The translations under genes were made by a program, and so were the position numbers. From Thermocatellispora tengchongensis (lineage in GTDB: Bacteria > Actinomycetota > Actinomycetes > Streptosporangiales > Streptosporangiaceae), in the NCBI RefSeq assembly GCF_014202315.1, contig NZ_JACHGN010000005.1, positions 481,227 to 545,226 of the forward strand: 64,000 nucleotides of DNA. Reading direction: 5' to 3'. Below the pieces are notes generated by a model. The model saw only the letters and a list, made by a program, of their open reading frames with translations. It was not told where the DNA came from and did no database searches. Below are positions 9,799-18,085 of this stretch, in pieces (the stretch's first letter is position 1; each line of letters starts with the position of its first letter).

Positions 9799-10590
9799 CT
9801 ACGGCGCGGGGACGAGCAGAATAAGGGCCATCGGCACGGCGAGGGCGGCCAGCAGGGCGCGCAGCCGGGCGCCGACCGTACGGCGCAGGAACAACACCAG
9901 CCCCACGGCCAGCGCCGACACCACCGCCAGCGGCCAGGGCGCGAACCCGGGCAGATACTCCTCGAAGCCCGGCAGCGCCTTCTCGGCCGCGTCGGCGATC
10001 ATCGCCCCGCCCAGCAGCCCGGCGGCGGCGTCGCCGAGATAGCCGTCGCGGCGCGCGCCGTACGCGAGCAGGCCGTAGGCCAGGCTGAGCACGACGACGA
10101 AGTTGAGCTGGAAGCCGCCGGAGATCCAGCCGTCGTGCTTGAACCCCTCAATCAGGGCCGCGCACGCCAGGCCCGACACCAGCGGCGACACCGCGGCGAG
10201 CAGGCTGGACAGCATCGCCCAGCCCACCCCGTACGCGGTGGCGCCGACGGACGCCCCGAGCAGGAGGTAGGCGTACGGATCGACCACCATGTGCAGGGGT
10301 TCCGGCCCGGAGTACCGGATCAGCGTGCCGAGCAGCCCGAACAGCAGCCCGAGCCAGAACGCGGCGAGGATGTGCCGCTGTATCCGGCTCTCCCGCCGGT
10401 CGAGGTCGAAGTACTCGGCGTCGAAGTGGTCCACCAGGTCGGGCCCGCCCGCGTCCCCACCCTGCTGCGCGCCTGGCAGCCCGCCCGCGTGTCCGCTCGC
10501 TAGCCCACCTGCTCGCCCCTCTGTTCGCCGGCCTGCGGCACCGCCGTCGGCCCCGTCCCACGACAGGGCCCTGCTGGTCTGGTTCCTCAT
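9799..10590 (-). CDS. integral membrane protein of unknown function
   Basis: Codes for 263 aa with a clear ribosome-binding site (AAAGGAG, six bases before the ATG at 10590). The first ~55 residues are Gly/Ala-rich and hydrophilic, followed by the acidic-basic stretch EYFDLDRRESRIQRH. At least five or six hydrophobic segments follow: LAAFWLGLLFGLLGTLI, YAYLLLGASVGATAYGVGWA, LAAVSPLVSGLACAALI, FVVVLSLAYGLLAY, PLAVVSALAVGLVLFL and ALLAALAVPMALILLV. I do not recognise the family. It lies upstream of proS on the same strand with a 68-nt gap and may be cotranscribed with it. Confidence 0.75.
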   Translation of the reverse strand: MRNQTSRALSWDGADGGAAGRRTEGRAGGLASGHAGGLPGAQQGGDAGGPDLVDHFDAEYFDLDRRESRIQRHILAAFWLGLLFGLLGTLIRYSGPEPLHMVVDPYAYLLLGASVGATAYGVGWAMLSSLLAAVSPLVSGLACAALIEGFKHDGWISGGFQLNFVVVLSLAYGLLAYGARRDGYLGDAAAGLLGGAMIADAAEKALPGFEEYLPGFAPWPLAVVSALAVGLVLFLRRTVGARLRALLAALAVPMALILLVPAP

Positions 10591-10687
10591 CCCGTACTCC
10601 TTTGGGCATCCCCCGAAATGCCCAGCTCAAGTGTATTTAAGCACTCCAAATCGCTGATTCCGGTCAAGGCAATATCTCTCACGCACA

Positions 10688-10701
10688 AGCAAGCGTTCGG
10701 C
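10688..10701. promoter_or_regulatory. weak KstR2-type half-operator
   Basis: AGCAAGCGTTCGGC carries an intact left half (A-G-CAAG) but a degenerate right half of the AnCAAGnnCTTGnT pattern. It sits 20-35 bp upstream of the acyl-CoA dehydrogenase ATG (10723). A TACGCT -10-like hexamer at 10711-10716 ends seven bases before that ATG, which would give a leaderless transcript. The right half is poor, so binding is uncertain. Confidence 0.35.
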
Positions 10702-10722
10702 CGGTTCGCGTACGCTGCCCGC

Positions 10723-11763
10723 ATGACGCACGAACACGCCGCCGGGCCGCGGGTCGAGCCGGACGATCGGGACGAGTCACGGGACCAGCTGCGGGACGAG
10801 CTGCGGGACGAGTTGCGGGCGGCCGTGCGCGGGTTCCTGGCGGCCCGGCCGGGGGCGCCGTGGAGCCGGGCGGCGGCCGAACTGGGCATCGCGGGGCTGA
10901 TGATCCCCGAGGAGCACGGCGGTGCGGGGTGCGGGCTGCCGGAGGCCGCGGTGGTGTGCGAGGAGCTGGGGGCGGCGCTGTCGCCGCTGCCCTACCTGCA
11001 GACGGCGGTGCTGGCGGCCGAGGCGGTCATGACGGGCGGGGACGAGGACGCGCGGCGCCGCCTGCTGCCGCGGATCGCCGAGGGGGCGGCCACCGCGACC
11101 GTCATCCTGCCCGGCGAGGCGGATCTGACCTTCGAGGACGGCACGCTGAGCGGCGTCGCGCCGTACACGCTGGAAGGCGAGATCGTGCTCGCGTACGCGG
11201 GGGGCGTACTCGTCGAGGCCGAGCCCACCCGGCGCACTCCCCTGGTCCCGCTGGACCAGACCCGGCCGCTGTGCGCGCTGGCCTTCGACCGCGCCCCGGC
11301 CCGCGTGGCCGGCGACGGCGGACGCGCCGCCTGGGAGCGGGTACGCGACGCGGGCCTCGCCGCGCTCGCGGCGGAGCAGGTGGGCGGGGCGGCGGCGTGC
11401 CTGGCCGCCTCGGTCGCGCACGCCAAGCGGCGGCACCAGTTCGGCCGCCCGATCGGCTCGTTCCAGGCCATCCAGCACAAACTGGCCGACGTGCTGCTGC
11501 TCGTGGAGTCGGCGCGCTCGGCGGCGTACGCGGCGGCCCGCGCGACCCCCGAGGACCTGCCCGTGGCCGCGGCGATAGCCGGCTCGTACTGCGCCGAGGC
11601 GTACGCGACGGCGGCGGGCGAGAACATCCAGGTGCACGGCGGCATCGGCATCACGTGGGAGCACGACGCGCACCGCCACCTGAAACGCGCCACCACCGCC
11701 GCCCGCCTCTTCGGCCCGCCCCAGGCCCACCGCGCCCGCCTGGCCCCCACAGCCGGCCTCTGA
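10723..11763 (+). CDS. acyl-CoA dehydrogenase family protein
   Basis: A 346-aa FAD-dependent acyl-CoA dehydrogenase, shorter than the ~380-aa norm. The N-terminus carries a charged repetitive run (DQLRDELRDELR). The family core follows: GLMIPEEHGGAG near residue 60, VGGAAACLAASVAHAKRRHQFGR in the middle, and AGENIQVHGGIGITWEHD near the C-terminus. This WEHD-type ending is typical of the subunits of heteromeric steroid-type FadE enzymes, whose partner supplies the catalytic Glu. No adjacent partner gene is present; the acyl-CoA dehydrogenase at 27569 is a candidate. The start is chosen because a leaderless promoter fits it; further upstream starts lack ribosome-binding sites. Confidence 0.88.
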   Translation: MTHEHAAGPRVEPDDRDESRDQLRDELRDELRAAVRGFLAARPGAPWSRAAAELGIAGLMIPEEHGGAGCGLPEAAVVCEELGAALSPLPYLQTAVLAAEAVMTGGDEDARRRLLPRIAEGAATATVILPGEADLTFEDGTLSGVAPYTLEGEIVLAYAGGVLVEAEPTRRTPLVPLDQTRPLCALAFDRAPARVAGDGGRAAWERVRDAGLAALAAEQVGGAAACLAASVAHAKRRHQFGRPIGSFQAIQHKLADVLLLVESARSAAYAAARATPEDLPVAAAIAGSYCAEAYATAAGENIQVHGGIGITWEHDAHRHLKRATTAARLFGPPQAHRARLAPTAGL

Positions 11764-11838
11764 TCACCCGGCCCCTGATCAACCCGGCCTCTGATCACCC
11801 GGCCCGTGATCACCCCCGGCGTGTGATCAACCCCCGAG
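11761..11838. repeat. TGATCA tandem array between convergent genes
   Basis: Five units of 15-17 bp, each beginning with the palindrome TGATCA followed by a C/G-rich spacer, start at 11761, 11776, 11792, 11807 and 11824. The first unit supplies the TGA stop of the acyl-CoA dehydrogenase. The last supplies, on the other strand, the TGA stop of the convergent unknown gene. The array may act as a weak bidirectional terminator or simply be slippage-derived spacer. Confidence 0.85.
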
Positions 11839-12759
11839 CAGTTCCTCCCACGGGCGGCGCGCGCTCGTGCGCCGCGTGGTGTCAAGGGCCTCCGACAGCC
11901 GCCACAGCCCTCGCCGGGCCAGCACCCGCTCGCGTCCCAGCGGATCGACCGCGCGCAGCGTGAAGCGCACGCCCACGACCTCGATCTCCGCAAGCCCGTG
12001 CCCGCTCCGGTCCTCACCGGCCGCCTCGGCCCCGTGCACCCCCCGCGCCCGCCGCGTACGACCCCCGTCCGCGGCGAGCACCACCTCGGCCAGCTCCGAC
12101 GCGTACGGCCCGTCACGCCACTCGATGTGCCACCCACCCTCGGGCCCGCCCGGCCACCAGGTCAGGTCGCGGCACGACTCCATGACCTCCGCGTCGGCCG
12201 CGAGCGCCGCCATCACGCGCCCCAGCGCCTCATACCTACGCGCGTCCGCCGCCACACCCTCAGTATCCGCCACACCCCGCCCCGGCACCCGGGGATCGGG
12301 CACAACCACCCCATCAGGTGCTCCCGCTTCCTCCACTGCGCCCTCCGCCGGAACAGGCACGGACGGCGCGGGACCCGCCGGGACAGGCGCGGAGGGCAAG
12401 GACGCCCCGGACTCCGCAGTCGCGGGCGCAAGCGGTACGGCCTCGGTAGAGGCAGGGGCCGGTGGCATGGACTCCCGCGGGCGCGCCCCAGCCGGCGAGG
12501 GCTCCGCCGGGCCATCCGCCCGCGGCCCGCACCCCGCCACAGCGGGCACCGACTGCACAGGCTCCGGCAACGCCGGCGCCGCAGCCACGGGCGCCGACGA
12601 CGCAGCATCCGCCACAGCGGGCACGGAGGGCACCCCCTCCGGCAACGCCGGCGCCGCAGCCGTGGGTGCCGAGGGCGCAGCGTCCGTCACAGCGGGCACG
12701 GGGGGCGGAGGGGTGGGCTTTGGGGGGCGGGGGATGTCCTTTGCGCGGCGCGCGTTCAC
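11827..12759 (-). CDS. unknown protein with Pro/Ala repeats and a conserved-looking C-terminus
   Basis: About 310 aa from a GTG at 12759, with a weak purine-rich site upstream. The N-terminal half is Pro/Ala-rich low complexity built partly from a 25-aa tandem repeat. The C-terminal ~130 residues look like a folded domain: ARRYEALGRVMAALAADAEV, then CRDLTWWPGGPEGGWHIEW, later VGVRFTLRAVDPLGRERVL, and WRLSEALDTTRR near the end. I do not recognise this domain. It converges with the acyl-CoA dehydrogenase and is divergent from the LLM gene. The start is uncertain because the N-terminal part is repetitive. Confidence 0.55.
   Translation of the reverse strand: MNARRAKDIPRPPKPTPPPPVPAVTDAAPSAPTAAAPALPEGVPSVPAVADAASSAPVAAAPALPEPVQSVPAVAGCGPRADGPAEPSPAGARPRESMPPAPASTEAVPLAPATAESGASLPSAPVPAGPAPSVPVPAEGAVEEAGAPDGVVVPDPRVPGRGVADTEGVAADARRYEALGRVMAALAADAEVMESCRDLTWWPGGPEGGWHIEWRDGPYASELAEVVLAADGGRTRRARGVHGAEAAGEDRSGHGLAEIEVVGVRFTLRAVDPLGRERVLARRGLWRLSEALDTTRRTSARRPWEELLGG
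12536..12702. repeat. 75-bp tandem repeat (about 2.2 copies)
   Basis: Units start at 12536, 12611 and 12686 (last one partial), each opening with GYCACAGCGGGCAC. In the minus-strand reading frame they encode 25-residue Pro/Ala/Val-rich repeats (VPAV...AAPALPE). The period is a multiple of three, so the frame is preserved. Confidence 0.85.
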
Positions 12760-12848
12760 TCTTCTTCGCTTTTCCGCCCCTGAGCCCACGAGACCCCACT
12801 TTGATCGGGAAGGGGCCCTTCCCGCAAGTCCCCGGTCATCGGGGCTTG

Positions 12849-12877
12849 TTGCTGCCACTTCACCCGGCTGGTAATCT
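12849..12877 (+). promoter_or_regulatory. candidate promoter of the LLM-ligase operon
   Basis: A -35-like TTGCTG (12849-12854) and a -10-like TAATCT (12872-12877) separated by 17 bp. The predicted start near 12884 falls inside the palindromic operator at 12880-12895, a classic arrangement for repression. Confidence 0.5.
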
Positions 12878-12879
12878 CG

Positions 12880-12895
12880 CCAAGCGAGCGCTTGG
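12880..12895. promoter_or_regulatory. KstR2-type operator CCAAGCGAGCGCTTGG
   Basis: A perfect palindrome with 7-bp arms (CCAAGCG/CGCTTGG) around AG. Within it, AGCGAGCGCTTGGT matches 9 of the 10 defined positions of the KstR2 motif AnCAAGnnCTTGnT. It overlaps the predicted transcription start of the LLM-led operon and is identical to the site at 57205. Confidence 0.75.
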
Positions 12896-12938
12896 TTAAG
12901 TGAGCTGCCGGTGACGTGGCGGTGTGACGGAGGCATGC

Positions 12939-14033
12939 ATGGCGTCCCTACGGATCAGCCTGGGATATGAGCTGGAGGTGCGCGGCCGGACCCGGGAGGT
13001 CGAGCAGCGCGCCTTCCGGAACGTGATCGACCAGGTGGTCCTGGGAGACCGGCTCGGCGTGGACACCGCGTGGTTCGTGGAGCACCACTTCACCCGGGGG
13101 TTCTCCCACTCCTCCGCGCCCGATCTGGTGCTGGCCGCGATCTCGCAGCGCACCCGGCGCATCCACCTCGGGCTGGGCGTGGTGCTGCTGCCGTTCCAGT
13201 CGCCGATCCGCACCGCCGAGCGGGTGGCGACGCTGGACGTGCTGTCCGGGGGGCGGGTGGAGTTCGGGACCGGGCGCGGTGCCTCGCCGCTGGAGTACCA
13301 GGCGTTCCAGCGGCCCTTCGAGCAGTCGCGGAAGATCTGGGAGGACAGCCTCGAAGCGGTGCTGGCCATCTGGAACGCCGACGGTGAGCCGGTCAGCCGG
13401 TCCAGCGAGTGGTTCGAGATCCCCGACATCGCCGTCTACCCCCGGCCCGCGCAGGTGCCGCATCCGCCCGTCTGGGTGGCCTCGACCTCGATCGAGGGCT
13501 ATCGGGCCGCCGCCCGGCACGGCTACAACCTGCTCGGCATGACCATGCTGAAGGGCCTGGACGACGTGGCCGAGGACATCGCGGAGTACAAGCGGTGCCT
13601 GGCCGAGCACGGCTTCGACCCGGAGTCGCGCAGGATCGGGCTGATGATCCCCTGGCACGTCGCGCCGAGCCGCGACGAGGCGTACGCCGTCGCCGCCGAC
13701 CCCGTGCTGTGGTACATCCGCCGCCAGGTCAACCTGGTCACCCCGCCCGACTACTACGACGCCAGGCACGCCACCCACCGCGTGCTCGGCCAGCTCGCGG
13801 CCGGGCTGCCGCCGGAGGAGGCGATGGCGACGCTGCGCGAGCACCACATGGTGGTGATCGACGACGTGGAGGGCTCGCGCAAGGCCGTGGCCCGGGTGGC
13901 GGAGGCGGGCGCGACCGACCTGATCCTCCAGGCGCAGGTGGGCGGGCTGGCGCACGAGCGGGTGTGCGCGTCCGTCGAGCTGTTCATGCGCGAGGTCGCC
14001 GGGTCCGGGGCGGTGGGGGAGGGCGCGGCGTGA
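12939..14033 (+). CDS. LLM-class flavin-dependent oxidoreductase
   Basis: A 364-aa luciferase-like (TIM-barrel) flavin- or F420-dependent oxidoreductase. Characteristic segments are DTAWFVEHHFTRGFSHS (~45-60), RIHLGLGVVLLPFQSPIRTAE (~75-95), VLSGGRVEFGTGRG (~105-118) and the YPRPAQVPHPPVWVA stretch (~170). The ATG at 12939 is chosen because GGAGG lies five bases upstream; an ATG at 12924 is possible. Such enzymes often act as the monooxygenase partner of a flavin reductase; one is encoded at 27021. The gene heads an operon with two adenylate-forming proteins and overlaps the next gene by 4 nt. The substrate cannot be inferred. Confidence 0.93.
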   Translation: MASLRISLGYELEVRGRTREVEQRAFRNVIDQVVLGDRLGVDTAWFVEHHFTRGFSHSSAPDLVLAAISQRTRRIHLGLGVVLLPFQSPIRTAERVATLDVLSGGRVEFGTGRGASPLEYQAFQRPFEQSRKIWEDSLEAVLAIWNADGEPVSRSSEWFEIPDIAVYPRPAQVPHPPVWVASTSIEGYRAAARHGYNLLGMTMLKGLDDVAEDIAEYKRCLAEHGFDPESRRIGLMIPWHVAPSRDEAYAVAADPVLWYIRRQVNLVTPPDYYDARHATHRVLGQLAAGLPPEEAMATLREHHMVVIDDVEGSRKAVARVAEAGATDLILQAQVGGLAHERVCASVELFMREVAGSGAVGEGAA

Positions 14034-15100
14034 GCGCCCGGTGGCCGACCAGGGACGGGCTGGCGGCCTCCGCCCGTACGGCGCGGGGCCTGCTCGCCGT
14101 GCCGCCCGACGCCGCCTGCGCGTACCCGCTGCACGACGGGGACGAGAAGGCGACGGCCGCCGCGCTCACCGCCGCCGGGGTCGGCGGCGGGGACCGGGTT
14201 GCCGTGGCGCTGGCCGAGCCCGCCGGGGCGCTGTGGGCCTCGGCCGCCTCCCGGGTGGCCGCCGCCGCGGCCTCGCTCGGGCCGCGCGGGCGGATGCGGC
14301 TGCAGCACGCGCTGCGCGAGCTCGGCGCGACCACGCTGGTGATCACGCCCACCGGGGCGATGGACCTGCTGGCCCGGCTGCACCTGGAGTTCCTGCTCGA
14401 CCCGCTGGACCTCGGCCTGCGGCACATCGTGGTGACCGGCGAGATCGCCTCCCGGCACACGCTGCGCCACCTCGCGGCCGAGTTCGACGCGCGCGTGACC
14501 GAGGTGTACGCCGACCCGTTCGGCGGCGGCGCGCTCGCCTGGCGTACCGACCAGTCCGCGCCCCTGACCCCGATCGAGGCGGACACGCTCGGGCTGGCCG
14601 CGCTCGCCGCGGACGAGCCGCTGCCCGGCCCGCCGTACCCCGCCGGCGTGCTCGGCGAGCTGGTGGTGGCGGCGCGCGGGCGGCACGGGCTCGGCGACGC
14701 GGTGCTGCGCACCGGCCAGGTGGGCCGGCCCGGCGAGGGCGGCGGCCTGCCCGCCCCGGAGCACACCGTGGGCGAGCACCTGCTGGTACGCGGCGTATGG
14801 CTCTCGCTGCCGCGCATCGAGCGGGCCCTGGCCAGGATCGACGGGATCGCCACCTGGGAGCTGTCGGTGGACCGCCGCGGCACGCTCGACGCGGCGGCGC
14901 TGACCGTGACCTTCGGCCGGCCCGGCCTGGTCGGCAACCCGATGTGGCGCGCCCGCGTACGGGAGGCGGTCAAGGCGCTGACGCCGGTGTCGATCGAGGT
15001 GGCCGTGGCCGAGGAGGTCATGGCGGAGTCGCGGCCCGGCACGGTGACCGACCTGCGCGGCCACCACCTGGGGCGCGACCGGACCGCGATAGCGCCCTGA
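14030..15100 (+). CDS. degenerate PaaK-like adenylate-forming protein
   Basis: A 356-aa protein translationally coupled to the LLM gene (GTGA overlap). It has the outline of a phenylacetate-CoA-ligase-type enzyme: LRELGATTLVITPTGAMDLL (residues ~97-116), a segment where PaaK has its YGLSE motif (here VTEVYADPFGGG), and a PaaK-like C-terminal domain start (VRGVWLSLPRIERALARIDG). The ATP-binding P-loop (SSGTTGxPT) is absent, the N-terminus is short, and the length is below the usual ~430 aa. It is therefore probably not an active ligase. It may be a decaying paralogue or a binding/scaffold subunit for the neighbouring enzymes. Confidence 0.7.
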   Translation: MSARWPTRDGLAASARTARGLLAVPPDAACAYPLHDGDEKATAAALTAAGVGGGDRVAVALAEPAGALWASAASRVAAAAASLGPRGRMRLQHALRELGATTLVITPTGAMDLLARLHLEFLLDPLDLGLRHIVVTGEIASRHTLRHLAAEFDARVTEVYADPFGGGALAWRTDQSAPLTPIEADTLGLAALAADEPLPGPPYPAGVLGELVVAARGRHGLGDAVLRTGQVGRPGEGGGLPAPEHTVGEHLLVRGVWLSLPRIERALARIDGIATWELSVDRRGTLDAAALTVTFGRPGLVGNPMWRARVREAVKALTPVSIEVAVAEEVMAESRPGTVTDLRGHHLGRDRTAIAP

Positions 15101-15132
15101 CCCCGCCGCCGTTCGCGAGGAGGGCGACCGAG

Positions 15133-16800
15133 ATGGCAGGACAGACGCCGGACCGGGGGACGCCGGGCTGGGAGAGATCGGGCTGGGAGACGCCGGGCTG
15201 GGGGACGCTGCCCCGGATGTTGCGGGACCGGGCGGCGGCGAGCCCCGGCGTGGTCGCCGTGGCCGGGCCCGCCGGGAGCGGCGACCGGCTCACGACCGCC
15301 GAGCTGCGGGCGCGGGCGGCGCGGTTCGCCCGGGGGCTGATCGCGCTCGGCGTGCGGCCGGGCGACCGGGTGGCCGTGTGGGGGGTCAACGACGCGTCCT
15401 GGGTCGTGGCCGCGTACGGGGTGTGGGACGCGGGGGCGGTGATCGTGCCCCTCTCGGCCCGCTACAAGGGCTTCGAGGCGGCGGAGCTGCTGGCGAGCAC
15501 GGGGGCGCGGGTGCTGGTCACCGGCGAGGGGCCGGGCGGCGCGGTGCTCGCCGACCTGCTCGACGGCCCGCCCGGCGCGGGCGAGGCAGGCGGCGTGGGC
15601 GGCCGGGAGACCGGGCCCGTCGTCGTGGTGCCGGACGCGGTCTCCCGGCCGGGGACGCTGCGCCGTTCGGAACTGCTGGCGCGGGGCGCCGCCGTGCCGG
15701 AGCGGGAGGCCGAGGAGCGCGCGCTCGCCGTACGCCCGGAGGACCTGTGCGAGATCATGTCCACCTCCGGCACGACCGGCACCCCGAAGGGCGTGATGCT
15801 GGACCACGCGCAGATCGTCCGGGGCTACTGGGACTGGTCCGAGATCGTCACGCTGCGCGAGGGCGACCGCTACCCGGTCATCGCGCCCTTCGCGCACGGC
15901 TTCGGGCTCAACGCGGGGCTGATCGCCTCGGTGATGCGCGGGGCGACCATGATGCCGATCCCGTCCTTCAGCCCCGAGGGGCTGCAGCGGCTGGTCGCCG
16001 AGGAGCGGATCACGATCCTGGCCGGTCCGCCGGCGCTGTTCCACCGGCTGCTGGACGACGTGGACACCCGTGGCCACGCGCTGCGGGTGGCGATCTGCGG
16101 CGCGGCGGCGGTGCCCGCCGAGCTGATCCACCGCCTGCTCGACGAGGTCGGCCTGGAGCGGATGATCAACGCGTACGGGCTGATGGAGGGCACGGTGGTG
16201 TCCATGACCCGGGCCGATGACCCGGTGGAGGTGATCGCGGCGACCGCCGGGCGGCCGGTGCCGGGCATCGAGGTCAAGATCGTGGATGCGGCCGGGCGCG
16301 AGGTGCCGCCGGGCACCCGCGGCGAGATCCTGCAGCGCGGGTACGGCGTGATGCGCGGCTACTGGGGCGAGCCCGGCAAGACCGCCGAGGTGATCCGGGA
16401 CGGCTGGCTGCACACCGGTGACATCGGCGTGCTGGACGAGCGGGGCAACCTCGCGATCGTGGACCGCAAGAAGGAGCTGTTCATCGTCAACGGGTTCAAC
16501 GTCTCCCCCGCCGAGGTCGAGGGCCTGCTGCTGCGCGAGGGCTCGCTGGCCCAGGCCGCGGTGGTCGGCGTGCCCGACCCGCGCTCCGGCGAGGCCGGGT
16601 GGGCGTACGTGGTGCCCCGGCCCGGCCGCAGCCCCGAGCCGGAGGAGCTGATCGCCTGGGCTCGGGAGAACATGTCGGCGCACAAGGTGCCGCGCCGGAT
16701 CGTCGTCGTGCCCGAGCTGCCGGTCAACGCCAACGGGAAGCCGGACAAGCAGGCCCTGCGCGAGCGCGCGCGAGCCGCCGTGGCCCCGGCGCCCGACTGA
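15133..16800 (+). CDS. acyl-CoA ligase (FadD-type)
   Basis: A 555-aa adenylate-forming CoA ligase, the only one of the three in this block with all catalytic motifs. These are the P-loop STSGTTGTPKG (~212-222), the A5 motif INAYGLMEGT, the A7 region LHTGDIGVLDERGNLAIVDR, the hinge KKELFIVNGFNVSPAE and the catalytic-lysine motif VNANGKPDKQ near the C-terminus. Residues 8-25 form a Gly/Trp/Pro repeat (three GWE/GWG copies). The ATG at 15133 has GAGGAGGG eight bases upstream. It activates a carboxylic acid to its CoA thioester before beta-oxidation; the substrate is unknown. It lies 32 nt after the PaaK-like gene. Confidence 0.93.
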   Translation: MAGQTPDRGTPGWERSGWETPGWGTLPRMLRDRAAASPGVVAVAGPAGSGDRLTTAELRARAARFARGLIALGVRPGDRVAVWGVNDASWVVAAYGVWDAGAVIVPLSARYKGFEAAELLASTGARVLVTGEGPGGAVLADLLDGPPGAGEAGGVGGRETGPVVVVPDAVSRPGTLRRSELLARGAAVPEREAEERALAVRPEDLCEIMSTSGTTGTPKGVMLDHAQIVRGYWDWSEIVTLREGDRYPVIAPFAHGFGLNAGLIASVMRGATMMPIPSFSPEGLQRLVAEERITILAGPPALFHRLLDDVDTRGHALRVAICGAAAVPAELIHRLLDEVGLERMINAYGLMEGTVVSMTRADDPVEVIAATAGRPVPGIEVKIVDAAGREVPPGTRGEILQRGYGVMRGYWGEPGKTAEVIRDGWLHTGDIGVLDERGNLAIVDRKKELFIVNGFNVSPAEVEGLLLREGSLAQAAVVGVPDPRSGEAGWAYVVPRPGRSPEPEELIAWARENMSAHKVPRRIVVVPELPVNANGKPDKQALRERARAAVAPAPD

Positions 16801-16885
16801 ATCGGGACGCCACCATCCGGCGTGACAAGAGGTACCGTCGGAAGGGAGACGCCGGTCTCGGCGGCCCCACACCGGAGGCCCGATC

Positions 16886-18085
16886 ATGCTGCGCATGCTC
16901 GCCGCGGAGGCCGCGCGCAGGTTCGGGGCGCGTGCGGCGTTCGACACGGAGGGCTTCGCGCTGTCCTTCGCCGACCTCGACCGGCTCTCCGACCGGGTGG
17001 CCGCGGGCATGGCCCACCGCGGGGTGCGGCTGGGCGACGTGGTGGCGCTGGTGCTGCCCGGCGGCGCCGAGTACCCGATCTGCTTCCTGGCCGCGGCGAA
17101 GATCGGCGCGGTGACGGCCGGCCTCGCGCCGGGCCACCCCGCCACCGCGGCCCTGCTGCGCCGCCTCGATCCGGCGCTGGTGATCGCCGCCCCGGGCGTG
17201 CCCGGCGTGCCCGCCACGGCCGTGGTCCTGCCCTGCGCCGAGCGGCGGCGCGACCGCACGTACGCCGCGGCCCGGCTGGGCGGGCTGGCCAGGCCGGAGG
17301 CGCCGCCGCCACCCCTGCCTCCCGACCCGCTGCGGCCCGTGGCCGTGGTGTTCACCCGGGGCCGGAGCGGCCCGCCGCGCGGCGCGGTGTTCGGCAACGC
17401 GCAACTGTCGGCCATACGGGCCCAGGGCGCGGGCGTGCGCTGGGGCACCGGCGAGGCCCGCCTGTTCGGCCACCACCCCGGGCACGTCGCCTTCACCACG
17501 CGGATTCCGGTGTTCCTGCAGACCGGGCGGACCGTGCACGTGCTGCCGCGCTGGGACCCCGAGGCGGCGCTGCGGGTGCTGGCCGGGGGCGGCGTCGGCG
17601 TGCTTCAGGGCACCCCGGCCCAGTTGTCCGGCATGCTGGTCGCGCTGGGCGGCGGCCGGGCGCCGTCCGTGCGCCTGGTGCTGTCCGGCGGGGCCCCCGC
17701 CGCGCCCGAGCTGATCGGCGAGGTGCGGGCCCGGTTCGGGGCGCGGGTGTGCAACAGGTACGTGTGCACCGAGGCGGGTCTCGGGATCGGCACCCGGCCG
17801 GACGACCCGCCCGAGGACGCCGAGGTGAGCGTGGGGCGTCCGGGGGCGGGTGTGGACCTGTCGATCCGCGACCCGGCGGGCGCGCCGGTGCGCCGGGGGG
17901 AGATGGGAGAGGTGCTGCTGCGCTCGAAGGCGGTGATGTCGGGCTACTTCCGCGACCCGGCGGCGTCGCTGGGGGCCTTCGCCCGCGACGGGTTCGTCCG
18001 TACCGGCGATCTCGGCGCGCTCGACGGCTCAGGGCGGCTCCGCCTGGTGGCGGCGAGAACCGGTGATGCAGAATCACAGGCGTGA
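16886..18085 (+). CDS. C-terminally truncated AMP-binding protein
   Basis: A 399-aa protein with the large N-terminal domain of acyl-CoA ligases: LSFADLDRLSDRVAAGMA near the start, NRYVCTEAGLG in the A5 position and VRTGDLGALDGSGRLRLV at A7. It stops right there, so the ~110-residue C-terminal lid domain with the catalytic lysine is missing. The P-loop is also altered (VVFTRGRSGPPRGAVF instead of TSGTTGxPKG). It is therefore unlikely to catalyse thioesterification. The gene ends 32 nt before fprA. Truncation by deletion is the simplest explanation. Confidence 0.75.
   Translation: MLRMLAAEAARRFGARAAFDTEGFALSFADLDRLSDRVAAGMAHRGVRLGDVVALVLPGGAEYPICFLAAAKIGAVTAGLAPGHPATAALLRRLDPALVIAAPGVPGVPATAVVLPCAERRRDRTYAAARLGGLARPEAPPPPLPPDPLRPVAVVFTRGRSGPPRGAVFGNAQLSAIRAQGAGVRWGTGEARLFGHHPGHVAFTTRIPVFLQTGRTVHVLPRWDPEAALRVLAGGGVGVLQGTPAQLSGMLVALGGGRAPSVRLVLSGGAPAAPELIGEVRARFGARVCNRYVCTEAGLGIGTRPDDPPEDAEVSVGRPGAGVDLSIRDPAGAPVRRGEMGEVLLRSKAVMSGYFRDPAASLGAFARDGFVRTGDLGALDGSGRLRLVAARTGDAESQA

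Noticed and set aside
13984-17499. A 1171-codon minus-strand open frame across the LLM-ligase operon
   Set aside because: Opposite three recognisable enzymes; composition is Arg/Pro/Ala noise with no domain.
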